Assembly: GCA_028564675.1 (NCBI GenBank)
Contig: JAOVVO010000142.1
Span: 62,001-126,000 of the forward strand
Direction: 5' to 3'
Length of the DNA stretch: 64,000 nucleotides
DNA from: Onchocerca lupi
Taxonomy: Eukaryota; Nematoda; Chromadorea; Rhabditida; Onchocercidae
In this document: positions 52,485 to 64,000 of the stretch, piece after piece
Layout of the letters: every line of letters starts with the position of its first letter
Position numbering within the stretch: the stretch's first letter is position 1
Translations under genes and position numbers: made by a program
The notes under the pieces: generated by a model
The model's input: the letters and a program-made list of their open reading frames with translations, nothing else
Told to the model about the DNA's origin: nothing
Databases searched by the model: none

Positions 52485-54652
52485 ATTTTAATATTTAAAA
52501 AGATGTTCTTCAGTTAAGAATTTTGAAACGAGAACAAGTGAAAGGGAACTGGCAATGTAAATTCTCTTTGTGGGAATTTGTTGAAATCCAGTAGTAAAAA
52601 TCCGTTGCCTTTTAAAATTGCTCTGGATGAAATGTCGTGTCAAGGAATACTTACTTCATATCATGAAAGCAAAATACGAATTTAAGAACAAAAAAAGAAA
52701 GATATACGAGTAAATTAAAGCCGAGCAATGCAGTTCCCATCTACAAATCTCAAAGCATTCAATACTCTTAAAATGGTTTAAATTGGTGTTATTGTAGATT
52801 TCAGTTATTCCAATTTAAAATTGAAGAAGCATATTTGCAGCAGGAATAAATAATAACTGAATATAATAATCCCCAAACATTTTACAAAACTAATACTCCT
52901 TTTATAACTTGTATGTCCATGGAACTTCTCACTGCATATTCAAATAAACTTCATACCCGATCTCAAGTAAAGATAGCTACTAAGCCACACTAAAGAAAAA
53001 CATATATTTTTGGGAGTTTTCATGTAAGCCATAAAACCTCATATTGATCATCAAAGATCAAGCAATTCGATAATTCAAATCACCGGTATCGTAATTAGTG
53101 GGCAAGATAAATGCGAGGACATCAAAGATGTGTCATACGTCTTAGCGGAATGATGCAAGCGTTTTCAAAATAGCAATCGGAATACTGAAAAAAAATATAC
53201 TACAGTCCAGGAAATCAACTGATCCTAAAAATCTAAACGTCGCAGCGGATATTTAATCAATCATAATCATTTAACAAATCAAAAGACTCCGGAAATGTGG
53301 GAATAATAGTTTCCCGATAAGATGGGTAAAACTCCATCAAATTCTTCCATCTAATTTATTCGCTGGCTTAAAATATCGAACTACTTGATCTCTGTAGAGG
53401 AAAAAAATTTTGTCCAAATTTTTTTAGGAGGAAAAATTTTAGTCAAAAGGCGGAAGAGAATACAGAGTGAAAATAAAATTATTAATTGACAATTTTACAG
53501 TACTAAAGAGAATAAGAATGATACAAAAATGTTGCATAAAACAACTAAGAGAGAACTATCTGTGTCTTCTCATACTGTTACTACTACATAACTATTGTTC
53601 GTATCTTAATCCGAGATTTACATTAATAAATAAAAAAAGAAATAGTAGAAAGAAAAAATACAATAGACATAATTCAAATACTCAAATATATACTGATTAA
53701 GAAAAAACAGGAAGAAAAAATACAACAAAGAGAATACAAATACTCAAAAGAAAAAGTTTTTCCGATCAATATCTGATCAAAAAATATCACATTCTATAGA
53801 GAGAAAAAAGCTATCACTACTTGTATATATAAATAATCAAACTAATAAATAAAGATGCAGAAAAATATTTTGCACAATCTTGCGAATAATTAACTGAAGA
53901 AAGCATTTAATACAATTCTGATGGAAAATAAAAAGATTGTAGCGCTTCTGTTCTATGACAGCATACTGACGAGACTCGACAAAAAATACCACAAAAGAAT
54001 AAAGGATGAAAAAAAAAAGTAGGAATATAAGAAGTATTTATCTAAGCCAACAAAAGTGCCATAAACTTTGATGGAAAAAGGATGGGGAGGAAATGAAAAG
54101 AAATATAAGTAAGTGGGAATAATTAATTAAAGAGAAATACATAATCGTTATTTCTTGGAATAAAGACTGATTATATGCTTCAAAAGAAACAAGGAAAAGG
54201 ATAATGGCTGATGAAATCATAATGTAGGATCCCATTCTAGAAATTAACAACCAGTGGAAAACATTTGGAAGCGACTGGACATTCACCTTACAAACAAACA
54301 AACAAACTGAAAAGTATTTTCAGTAAACAAGGCAGAAAGGCTAAAACATAAATGAAACAATGCGATCAGTTAACAAACACAGAGACTGCGTTAGGAGAGA
54401 TCACACGATGTATGCTTGAAATCTGGCGAAATAATACAACTGACATCGTAATGAAATAAAAACTACCAAATACAGAAAAATCCGTGACATGAATAAAAAT
54501 TGTTTAAAAAAACAATAGTCATGAATCAGATAAACAGACATAAAAAACAGCAATACATTGAAATGAGAAAAAAAAAGAGGCAATGTAGATTGTTTGGTTG
54601 CTATATGTTTAAAAGACAATAACGCCATTTAAATTGCACCACATATTGATAT

Positions 54653-57600
54653 TTAAGAACATGAAGTAGGTGAGTCAGATGATGAACACGCTGGTGGAAT
54701 TTTGCCTTCTGTCAAGCAGCTGTGGCAATAATACATCGATGTCTGGTCCACTCGGTTCACCGTTTGACCAACGCAAACATAATGATACCATCGTGAACAA
54801 CCGGCTTCACATTGAATCCAACGAATTTGATCACCTGCAAACGTTCAAGTGTGAATCATAAACAGAAACTGTCGAATTGCTCGTCAAAGAGGTACTGAAT
54901 GACAGAAAAACACGAAAAAAGGAGATATTCACTATTTATTCTTACTCCAATTACAGAATTTTTGAATCATTAGTTTGATCTCAGTCAAACTTTTTAAAAA
55001 AGCCAATTCAATTTTTTAAAATCAATTCATAATATAACACCAACTATTAGGAAAGGTTGCAAACGCTATAGCGACTAACTATAAGGATGCAAGCAAATAG
55101 TAGCAGAACAAGCATCCTGTTCTTGATGAAAATCATTCTTCGAACGTTTTCGATGTCCTGCCATAAATTTGCCATATCCTGATATGCTTCGTTTCAGACC
55201 TCGACGTCTTTTACCACCACTACTATCAGGAAACAGAACACTTGGAACTTGTGCCGACACTGGTCGTTGTTTGATCTGCTCATAAATCTCTTTATCTTTT
55301 TCAGTAGGCGGCTTCACTCGAATGAGCGCATCAATGATTAATTTCCACGTTTCCGAATTCATTATTTCGTTACAAAAAACCGCAATCAAAGATTCATCAA
55401 CACTGAAGAAAAAACATAAATTATAAACGTCTACCATTTAACTTCTTACATCATTTAAACGAAGGTGTAAGGATAGTATTTTAACTTTAATAATAAGATA
55501 TTCCATGCATCTTCGACTTTAGCCCAATAAGTCTTATAATGTCGGAGATCCTATTACTTTAATTCTCGCTATGTCAATTCGGATTCATAAGTTCTGAAAT
55601 ACTGAAGAATTTTCAAAACATGCCTTCTACATAGTTCCGAGTCAAGAGAAATACCATCAGGTGGCAGTTTTCCAATAGCGTCCAAAGCTTCCTTATAGGC
55701 CAATTCTGCATGTTTCAAAGCGATTTCAACCAACACACGTTCCAAAGATGGTACAGCATTTCCACACGCACTCTTTACATCTTCAGCGAAAGGACGACGG
55801 CTACGTAAACATCGTACACAAAGATAATAGCCTACTGGAAGCTGTGACATGAAAGGATTCCACTGCACGCAACTAGCTGAAAAAATCTGCCATATCTTGA
55901 ATTTGCATTACTTTGACAGTTCAATACCAAAAAAAAAAGGAATAATATTTAAAACTACACTGGAAGCCAATAAATTAAGAACAGTGAAAAAAAAAAACAA
56001 AAAAAATCAAAGCTTAGTCTCGCTACAGATCTTCAGCCCTATATGATAATGAATTTTTACTGTCACAATTAATAAACCATCTTTGCGGGGTATAACAAGT
56101 GGAAAATGCTAATGTACAACTTCTCTTGATTTTTTGTTATGGAAAACGAACTTGTCTCAATCTAAAACATCGCTATGATGCCAGTCATAGAGATGCTTTA
56201 GATTGAGACAAATATATATTATAATTAAAAATAAGGGTAACGTGAATAACTTCTCCCTCAAACACTTGGTTTAAATAATGTTCTCGCAAGTTAGCATTTT
56301 CTTTTTTCTTCGAATAGTTAATGTACCTAGCACTTTGAAAAAACGGCATTCCTAGTCATCTAATGTTTAATCAGAAGACGAACGATGAAGAATTAATTAA
56401 AAGATTCAATTCAATAATTGTTATTTCAAAAAAAAGAAGATGGTAGAGCAATCTGGACAAACACTTGACGAGAAGGATTTAAACTTGAACAAGTTCAAAA
56501 CTTCACAAACGTACAATGAAATTTGGCATGACAAAGCAGGCAACAAATAACAGAATTATCCATATCCTTCGCGCCACTACACAAACACATTTCCCCAATG
56601 GAGCGGACTTCATTCAATTTTCGCAAAGTTATTATTAGTCTGCGCTGCTGCTCATATAGTGAATCAACGTGATGCGTCTGAAATCTAATTAGGTTTCTTC
56701 AGGAAAAAAAAACTAATCAAATACTGTCTTAAGATTGTTCTTGGGAATAATCAATTCACTCTTCTAAGTTTTCGAAGAAAAACCAAAAAACTTACAAGCT
56801 GTTCGACAGATTCGAAATTTTCAATATATGTCCAATTATCACAGAATGAAAGTGGATCCACTAGGATGAGTGGCGTTGCAACACCTTCGATTAATTCTGT
56901 TAAATCATCTCGACCACTTAATATCTTTAATAGAAACGACGAAATGAATTCAAGAAATCATCTAGTGACTTAAATGATTTTTTTTTATAAGACAATCTCC
57001 AAAAAAAGAGAGAACCTCAACAATATTGTAATAAGATGCAGATGGCACAAACATCTGACCAATATATCGACAAAAATACTGAATGCAATCATGGAGTCTT
57101 TCCATATCCGAATGTATTATTGAATTTCTCAAAATGAAAGACTTTCCGATTTTGAAAAGCAAATCGCTTAAAGATTTCAGCGTATAATTCTCGTTCTCTA
57201 GAAATTTAGTAACAAAAATGAAATTAAAAGGAAAACACGGCAATCAACTGATTCAAAAGGATACTATTTCTTGATGACTACTGTGCCGAGTATCTATAAG
57301 TCATTAAAAAACATCTAAAGATAAAATATTTTGCAATATCTCAAATTTCATTGTTTGCTACATGATTCCACGGTGCTAATGAAGAAACTTGAAATTATTA
57401 AAAAAAATTAAGTCGATCCATAGTACAAACTAGAAGGATTTCTACTTATCCAACTGATTAAAACTACATCTAAATTAATCCAGATAATAACTTTAATGAT
57501 CTAGATCAGGCCTAAACTTCGATACTATCTTTCGGAATAATATTACTATGGAATAAGAAAAAAATATATAACTTACTTTTCAAACGTTGAACAGTATCGT

Positions 57601-60600
57601 AAGCATTTCGAGCTAACTTATATTCACTTCTAAATTTATCGATGTATTCTTCTGTCATCCAATCGGAAACTTCAAAAGTCGCAAGCAATTTCTCAGCCTC
57701 TTCCATTCCAGTTCCTTCGTTTCTTTTATCTCGCAAGAAGGTTTGCGCCTTTACAAAAAATCACCTTCATGAGACTGATTAAACAAGTATATTTCACTAA
57801 TGCTTTGTTCAAAAATTCTACTTCAAAATAGGAAAGCTGAAATTCAACCTGGATGGATGGTAAAAAGAAATACAGTCTTCAAATTTGACAGATTTACTAT
57901 TTTCATTTCCAAGCGGTGATTATTGTGCTTTAAATATTTCCACTGCTAATGGATAAATAACATTCTACCCGCCTTTGAAGATATAGGAAACTTTCTGTCG
58001 GCTTAGGAAAAAAACCGCAATGTACTAAAAGATAAAATGAGTCGATTTTATTAGGGAGGCTGTTTTTTTTTACTGTTGATATTTTCCTCATCAAAACAAA
58101 ATTCTATTTTGTTTTGAATTTTTTTTTTTAACTAGTATCGTTTCATCAAAATGATCCAGTCAAGTCAATAATACAGTAAGAATTAAAAAACGAACTACAT
58201 ATTCATTCTGATGTCCAGTTTTCAACATTACATTCAAAGCATCAATTTCCGTCTGAAATTTGTCATCGTTATCCGCAATGGATCGTCCCTTTTCGATTAG
58301 TTCTACCAGTTCTCTAAGTTTCCATCTTCCTTTTGTCTGATCAAGTTCAACAGTATTTTGATTTCCTGATTTGCTAGCTGATTTATATTTGGGTACCCAA
58401 GCCAATACTTTCTGTGCACACTGTAGCCAACGGCACTTATCTAGCATCTAAAATTAGAGATAGTAAATAAACGACATTTAATTAATATGCTTTTCATAAA
58501 AAGAAGTTATCTCATTCTTTTTTCGGTACAAATTTCATCGACAATAAAAAACTTATTCTCTCCAGATCATCGATCTCTGTTAGATTAACATTGAAATCGT
58601 CAGCTTCTTCAATCAATTTGTTCACTAAATCGATATAATGATCATATTTATCAATGCAGTCTACTGCATCCATCAAAAATTGCGAACAGCGTTTACGCCA
58701 GTCTCCAATACGCTTCATATAATTCTTAAAAAGTTACTGATTAAAATATCGATATTTTCGAAATTCTAACGGATTTATAAGACTTTGTTCGTTCGCTGCT
58801 TTTGGTTCTTCACGAACGATTTATAAGTCTTTGTGAATGCAAACAAAATTCTAATCCTCTTCAGATGGTAAATTGATAAGAATACTAAATTTCATCTTCA
58901 ACAATCGATAAATCAAGTTAATTTCACCAACACAAAAGATATGTATGTACATACCTTAACATTGAATTCCAAATTAAGTATAGTGCACGGCAATTCCTCG
59001 ATCGATTGTTCTAGTTTCTCTATGTCCTTAATATCGACAGGATATTCATTTGCATGCTTTCGCAAACTGCTCCTAAAGAGAAAAAAAAAGACATCACAAC
59101 TTATCTTCAAAAAAAAAAAAAAAAAGATCAAAGTAAATATAACGTTCGACTAAATCGCGTGTCAAATTTAGCAAATTATTCATTTGGAGATAAAGTATCA
59201 AAATAAGAAGCTCCCGAACAAAAAGCAGCTCGAAACTACTTGGCTAAATACAACTAAACAATTTTATATAATGCGCGACAAACAAATGTTTTATGCTATC
59301 AAACACCAGACCTTGTACGTATGCGACGATTCATCAATGCACGTGCGGTTTGCATTATATTCTCAGAACGTTTTATAATATTCATGGCTTCAACAGTGGC
59401 ATCACATTGTGGGAAATGCCGCGCTTTCGAAACATTAATTAAAATACGCAAATCTTCTACTGCTAAATATTGAATCACTAAGTTTACAAGCGATATCATA
59501 ATAAAGTATTAAAAAATATCTACTAGTCAAATACTATTTAACACTTTAATGTGAAATTCTATCATTAAATTGCTCTGTTTAAAATGGCATCATGCACGAG
59601 GCATTCAATTATGTGTATGATTTGAAGAATTTGGTACATGATAAAATTCAGTGTCATAAAAATCTAGAAGTACTGCTCTAATTATGGCGAATTTACGCGG
59701 CGAAACATACTCGGTTTAACATCATTATTTTTGATACTGATCATCGACAAAAGTTTGGCCCTCCAGGTAGGATAATCACAGATCCCATAGGTCAACATAT
59801 CGCACATGTAATTCAGTTCTTGTACAGTATAACGGTAACTGTAAATTGTTATTAATTTACTAAAACCTTGACATGAAATTTGGTTATGATGCAAAACTTA
59901 ATATATGATAAAATCAAATAGGTCATAAAAATTTAAGCAACAAACTTATTCATCCCAAAATTGCAAAATTTCAAATAGCATCAAGCTGAAATATATTTCG
60001 ATATCTTTAAGCAAATTTATCTGATGGCTTCTAATCATTAAATGAACAACACAGGGAAATTTCCAGAAGTCTTCGTGTCTTAAATTTTTTTGTCCAATTT
60101 CCAAAAACTTACTTGAAAGTGAGATTTGTCGTCTGACACACTGAACAGATAAGATCGGCATGCACCAAACATACGAGCCTTTTGTGCTTACAGGTGAGTG
60201 AAGACATGAATAATGTTGTTTTGCAAATAGCACAAGAGCGAAAATCATCAGGAATATGTTCATATTCGACACGTGCTGATCTAAAAATGAATTGGCGCCT
60301 CTTCAGAAAATTTTTCATAAAATTTCAAACCGTAAAAACAGGAGTTTCATTTCCAATTTCTGTTATTTCTCCCTACCAGAATTGTCAGAAATATTAGATC
60401 ATTCACTGTAACACATTTTTTGAATTTCAAGTGATACGCACAGATAAGATGTAGAAAATTTTCTTGTGAAGTTCCCATTCAACCATTTCTTTAAATTCAG
60501 TTCACTTGCTGATTAAACTTTCGACGATTTCGAGAGTTTGATGCTAGCTGAACTTATATGTGGTAGTTTTTTAGGTTTGCTGAACAATCCTATAGTGCTT

Positions 60601-63600
60601 TGATGCCTCCAACTAATGCAATTTCCATAAAGCAATGCATGCATATCATAAGAAATAGTCTTGTCTGAAAAAGATAATTTACGTACTCAGTGATGCCTTT
60701 GTTAGTAATAATTTCTCGAAGATGTTTTTCACGTATAATAATTTCGTACAATTCCTCATGCACAGCTACACCAACATTAACACTCAATTTAGTAGCACAT
60801 TTCGCCATTTTTACCATCAATTCCTCGTGTGAAAAAACGCAATTACGATGAACACGAGCATACTCCAAGATACATAGACGACCTTTGCGTAGCTGTAAAT
60901 AGTCGTTACTTCTACATAAAATATTAAAATATAGCATATTAATGACGCAAAACTACAAAAATAAGGATGAAATTCTACAGCAGCAGAAACTAAGAACTTT
61001 TACTTGATTACTTATCAAATTTCACTTCCTGACACAAAGACAACATGTTTCCAGAGAATTTCATTTTTCTTGACTCTTCCCGCCTTATCTTCGACGACTA
61101 GTCTCAAGAGACTTTTCGTCCAAATATATATACCAAACATCAAAATTATTCAAAATGAAATGAGATGCAGCATGTATATTATTTTCGATTAAACAACAGC
61201 AAAACAATGGTTCAATTAATAAAATTAATAAGTGCAAATTTTACCCAATCTGCCGGCGCAAAATTTACAGCTTCAGCAAAATTCAGCCCTTCATTATATC
61301 CAGCATGATAGGAACGTGGAAATGTTATCACGAATTCGCCTGGTTCCTGATGAACTGTATAGACGTGAATACCCTAAAAGTCTTGTTAAAATTTTATGAA
61401 ATACAAAGAATTCATGAACTAGACTAGATAAAGGAAAATATCAGCTTTTACTTCGGAATTTCATGTCATCTTATATTGCTACTTAAAATTTCTGAAGGAA
61501 ATAAAAAATACAAAGCATTATTAAAAGTTCTGTATCTCACCTTGTTGATAAGAATTTTGGGATTTATTGTTGTTGTCATGTGATGCAAAACATCAGGTTG
61601 ACGTTCAAATAAGTATGGAACAAGCTCCATCATGACTTTATCGAATTTTTCGCCCTCATCGCCAGAAACACCATACCAGATCTTACGCTCACCCCTGAAA
61701 TAAATAGAAAACATTCCTTGATAGATCCTTGGTCAGGCTCGAAAAGATTTGGCTACTTGAAGATTCAGTGGACACAAGAAGTACTGGCCATTGCTATACA
61801 TTAAATATCAAAGTCATTATAACATTATAAAAGTCAAAATATATCAAAGCAAACCAGTGCAAATAGTTAACGCTGTAGGTCCAATGATCCTCCGTGTGCC
61901 AACAAAAAGCACTCAGACACATACCTACATAAACCCACGGTACCATCATACCTAAACAATAGGTGTATTCTTGGAGAAGAAATGACAATCCAACACGGCT
62001 TTTAAATCAGAAAAATGGAACATACCGGATATTCCAGTTTCCATGTGGCTGAGAACAGAATCCTTCAATATCGGCAAATTGTTGAGGTTCCATGGATGAT
62101 TCGCATAATGTTCACGTTCTTTGGGGTCCATTTTTCCTCCGAAATCATACCCATTCATTGGAAAACCACTACCGACCTTCAATTTTTTTTTTTTAAATCC
62201 AATTTATGAATCACTTCATGTTGAATAAAAATATCAAAAAAGCATACTTTACTGACTGCAAGATCAGCACCATATTTTACAACTACAGTATTTTCGAGAT
62301 CAATTACATCTTTCCAGTATTCCTGTTCAACTTCTTCACAAGGCACCTCCTGAAAATAAAGACTTTAAGGCATACATTTTACAAAAGTAATCTTTCAGTC
62401 AGCATACAAAGCAGAATATAAGAAAAAAAATGTTAACACTTATTTCAACTGCCATGAACAAAGCTATCTGAATGCAAAAAGTACATGTCCACAATAAAAA
62501 AAAGAGAAAAAAAAGCGATTGCTTAACTGTTCTTCTAGCTATCAAATCATACTTGATTAATTTACTGTTATATTCGTTCTAATTCCAGAAAAAAAAAATA
62601 CTGCAACAACTTACCAGCGGATTCTTATGAAAATGATTTTGCTTCCAATCATTTGCATACTTAGCAAAAGTAAGCAAGTTATAGCTGGTATGTGCATCGT
62701 GAAATGCATAACTCTCTGCAATCTCTTTGATTGAAGCCAGCAAGCATCGATGGCAACGCCATTCAACTACAAATTCATCGAAAATTATCATGGAAAAAAT
62801 GAAAGGAATGACACTGGGAATTATTATAAAGAATTTGCTTAATTTTTATTTTATTACATCAATAAATATAGAGAATTCCAGAATATCATTTATAAATGAA
62901 AAACAAACATCGTGGAACACTTGATAGTGCCGGTGAACAACACTGAGTATGCAATGCATAATCGCAATCTTCGCATAGCAGCAAATGCTCTTCATCATCA
63001 CCTTTCCCACACTTCTTACATACAACTTCATCCATTGGATCTGATGTTTTCGTCTTTTTCTCCTCTGAAAAACAGCTACCAAAATCCCATGGAAATTATT
63101 TCATAATAATCAACAAATATTCCGAATCTTGCATATAATTAAATCCCTCCTTATTAGCAATGACCCTTTTACTGGGTCATCCATCTGTCGCTGAGAATAA
63201 AAAAGCTTTCTAGTGCTCTGATACGAAACTTATAGAGTGTAAATTTATCTCTGAAGTAATAAAAAACCTTCCTCTTGTCCTGGGATTTATACTGAAATAT
63301 AGTAAAATAGAAGGTGAAATTTCGCACCACTAATCGATATCTCTCATAAAATTTGATTCGAGCAGCTTTTGTTCATAAATAGATTCATTGATAACCACTA
63401 AAACAGCTACGCAAATTAAAAAAGAAAAAAAAACTGTGAAAATGATTTACTCGCATGCAAACGAAGTCCAGCCATGGATTTTGTTCGAGGTTGAGGAATG
63501 TGTCTTCTTCCATACTCTGCCTGTCCACTTTCAGCATCGTTCGTTGTGCTACTGCAACCGCCACTTTTATTTTCTTCATCGCCTCCATTCTGCTAAAACA

Positions 63601-63956
63601 AAAAACAGGAATTGAAAATCACTCTACAACACGCCTATTTTTTACTATATGATCCTAGCACGTGTTCAGTTATGGTTCCAAAATTTCCCGGATTCGTACA
63701 AGTTATGGAAAAAGAACTTATGAATTTCCTAAATTTTGCACTAAAGAAAAGTCACATAATGATGCAATGAATTTCCTCCTCTCTTAATGATAACGCAACA
63801 TCATACATTGATAAGTTTCTGAAAAACATCAATCCATTTGAAGTAAAGAGTTTTGATTTTATTGGTACGTTGCTGCTTGAATCCAAGTTTTTTTGTTATA
63901 TAACTCCATCGTTTCTGAGCGCTTACAGTATCAGCCCCTCCTGTTTCCATTACAAC
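54653..63956 (-). CDS. rbr-2: H3K4 lysine demethylase KDM5/RBR-2 (partial, N-terminus beyond right edge)
   Basis: Fe(II)/2-oxoglutarate enzyme removing di/trimethyl marks from histone H3 Lys4. Twenty-three exons, all phases closing, 1290 residues: 63807-63956 (ARID), 63451-63592, 62909-63064 and 62615-62766 (PHD1), 62248-62349, 62026-62176, 61855-61951, 61541-61694, 61245-61373 (JmjC), 60687-60892, 60113-60280 (C5HC2 finger), 59711-59838, 59312-59462, 58955-59072, 58530-58724, 58199-58447, 57577-57748, 57016-57197, 56796-56924 (PLU-1 region), 56515-56677, 55603-55876 (PHD2), 55080-55402, 54653-54834 (PHD3). The iron ligands are intact: WHTEDHW and SYHAGYNEG. PHD3 (WIQCEAGCSRWYHYVCVG) is complete. 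JmjN and the start lie off the window, so this is truncated by the edge, not broken. C. elegans RBR-2 is about 1477 residues. Confidence 0.95.
56152..56211. ncRNA. Near-perfect 60-nt fold-back in a KDM5 intron (candidate small-RNA hairpin)
   Basis: Positions 56152-56179 pair with 56184-56211 across a 4-base loop. Of 28 pairs, 25 are Watson-Crick, one is a G-T wobble (56179/56184) and two are mismatched (56167/56196 and 56172/56191). It sits in the intron between the two PHD2 exons. The two small internal mismatches in a long stem resemble a microRNA precursor, but a 4-base loop is short for one. A MITE-like palindrome or hairpin siRNA locus is the alternative. The sequence is not one I know as a conserved nematode microRNA. 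Confidence 0.4.
58091..58117. repeat. 12-bp perfect palindrome, 3-base loop
   Basis: 58091-58102 is the reverse complement of 58106-58117, in the KDM5 intron between exons 58199-58447 and 57577-57748. It is low-complexity (A/C against T/G), so chance or slippage could explain it. Confidence 0.6.
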
Positions 63957-64000
63957 CTGGAAATCCAATTTGGAAAGCAAATTTCATATGCTGATTTTAA

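Larger units (their letters stand above)
48919..54652. other. Long gene-poor stretch between the zinc-finger and KDM5 genes
   Basis: No full gene model could be built. Visible pieces are: an exon-like + stretch at 51026-51074 (ISEDPEKQEQEKELKQ, with good TTGCAG acceptor and GTATCC donor); a 140-codon ATG-initiated minus frame at 52062-52484; and an (ATT)n-rich tract at 51,678-51,762. There is also CACGT-rich sequence near 49,570-49,600 and 49,685, and a strongly A-rich + strand from about 53,600 to 54,600 (KDM5 3' side). Other open frames look like chance. Confidence 0.4.

Noticed and set aside
1..64000. CRISPR arrays, rRNA and tRNA genes
   Set aside because: No regular spaced repeats or rRNA-like stretches were seen, and no tRNA cloverleaf was recognised by eye; a tRNA scan was not possible.

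Overview
The window is AT-rich nuclear DNA from an animal with compact, intron-rich genes. Introns begin GT and end in short pyrimidine-rich acceptors (TTTTCAG, TTTTTAG). Several start codons lie 10-20 bases after an acceptor-like AG, as expected for spliced-leader trans-splicing. Predicted proteins read like nematode orthologues: UBC-1 with an acidic tail, LGG-2, an astacin with two ShK domains, FIC-1, RBR-2. I infer a parasitic nematode, probably a filarial (Onchocercidae) species. This rests on protein resemblance recalled from knowledge; no search was run.

Layout, left to right: ubc-1/RAD6 E2 (+, 1359-2486); a TBC1D7-like TBC protein (+, 4169-7015); a gene-poor stretch to 16.3 kb holding a badly decayed Ty3/Gypsy-like element; a CD98hc/4F2hc-like amino-acid transporter heavy chain (+, 16357-20451); FIC-1/FICD AMPylase (-, 22105-25466); a (TACA)n microsatellite; LGG-2/LC3 (+, 27104-29812); a LINE endonuclease remnant (-, about 30.06-30.34 kb); an astacin metalloprotease with two ShK domains (+, 31696-36595), whose intron 2 carries a palindrome-headed repeat; a second gene-poor stretch; a PIN-domain nuclease of SWT1 type (+, 40264-46746); a small two-finger C2H2 protein (-, 47431-48918); a third gene-poor stretch; and 23 exons of the H3K4 demethylase KDM5/RBR-2 (-, 54653 to beyond the right edge), with the ARID end through the last PHD finger present and JmjN outside the window.

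The genes do not form one pathway. Loose themes are protein and nutrient homeostasis (E2, AMPylase, LC3, CD98hc, TBC1D7) and chromatin/RNA control (KDM5, PIN nuclease). No operon, CRISPR array or rRNA was seen, and I recognised no tRNA. Exon models were built by hand; intron phases close for every model given. I found no clear new multi-gene system. The best leads are a near-perfect 60-nt fold-back in a KDM5 intron, a TBC1D7 homologue in a lineage whose best-known member lacks TSC1/TSC2, the PIN nuclease with an unrecognised C-terminal half, and the palindromic repeat near 32.4 kb.
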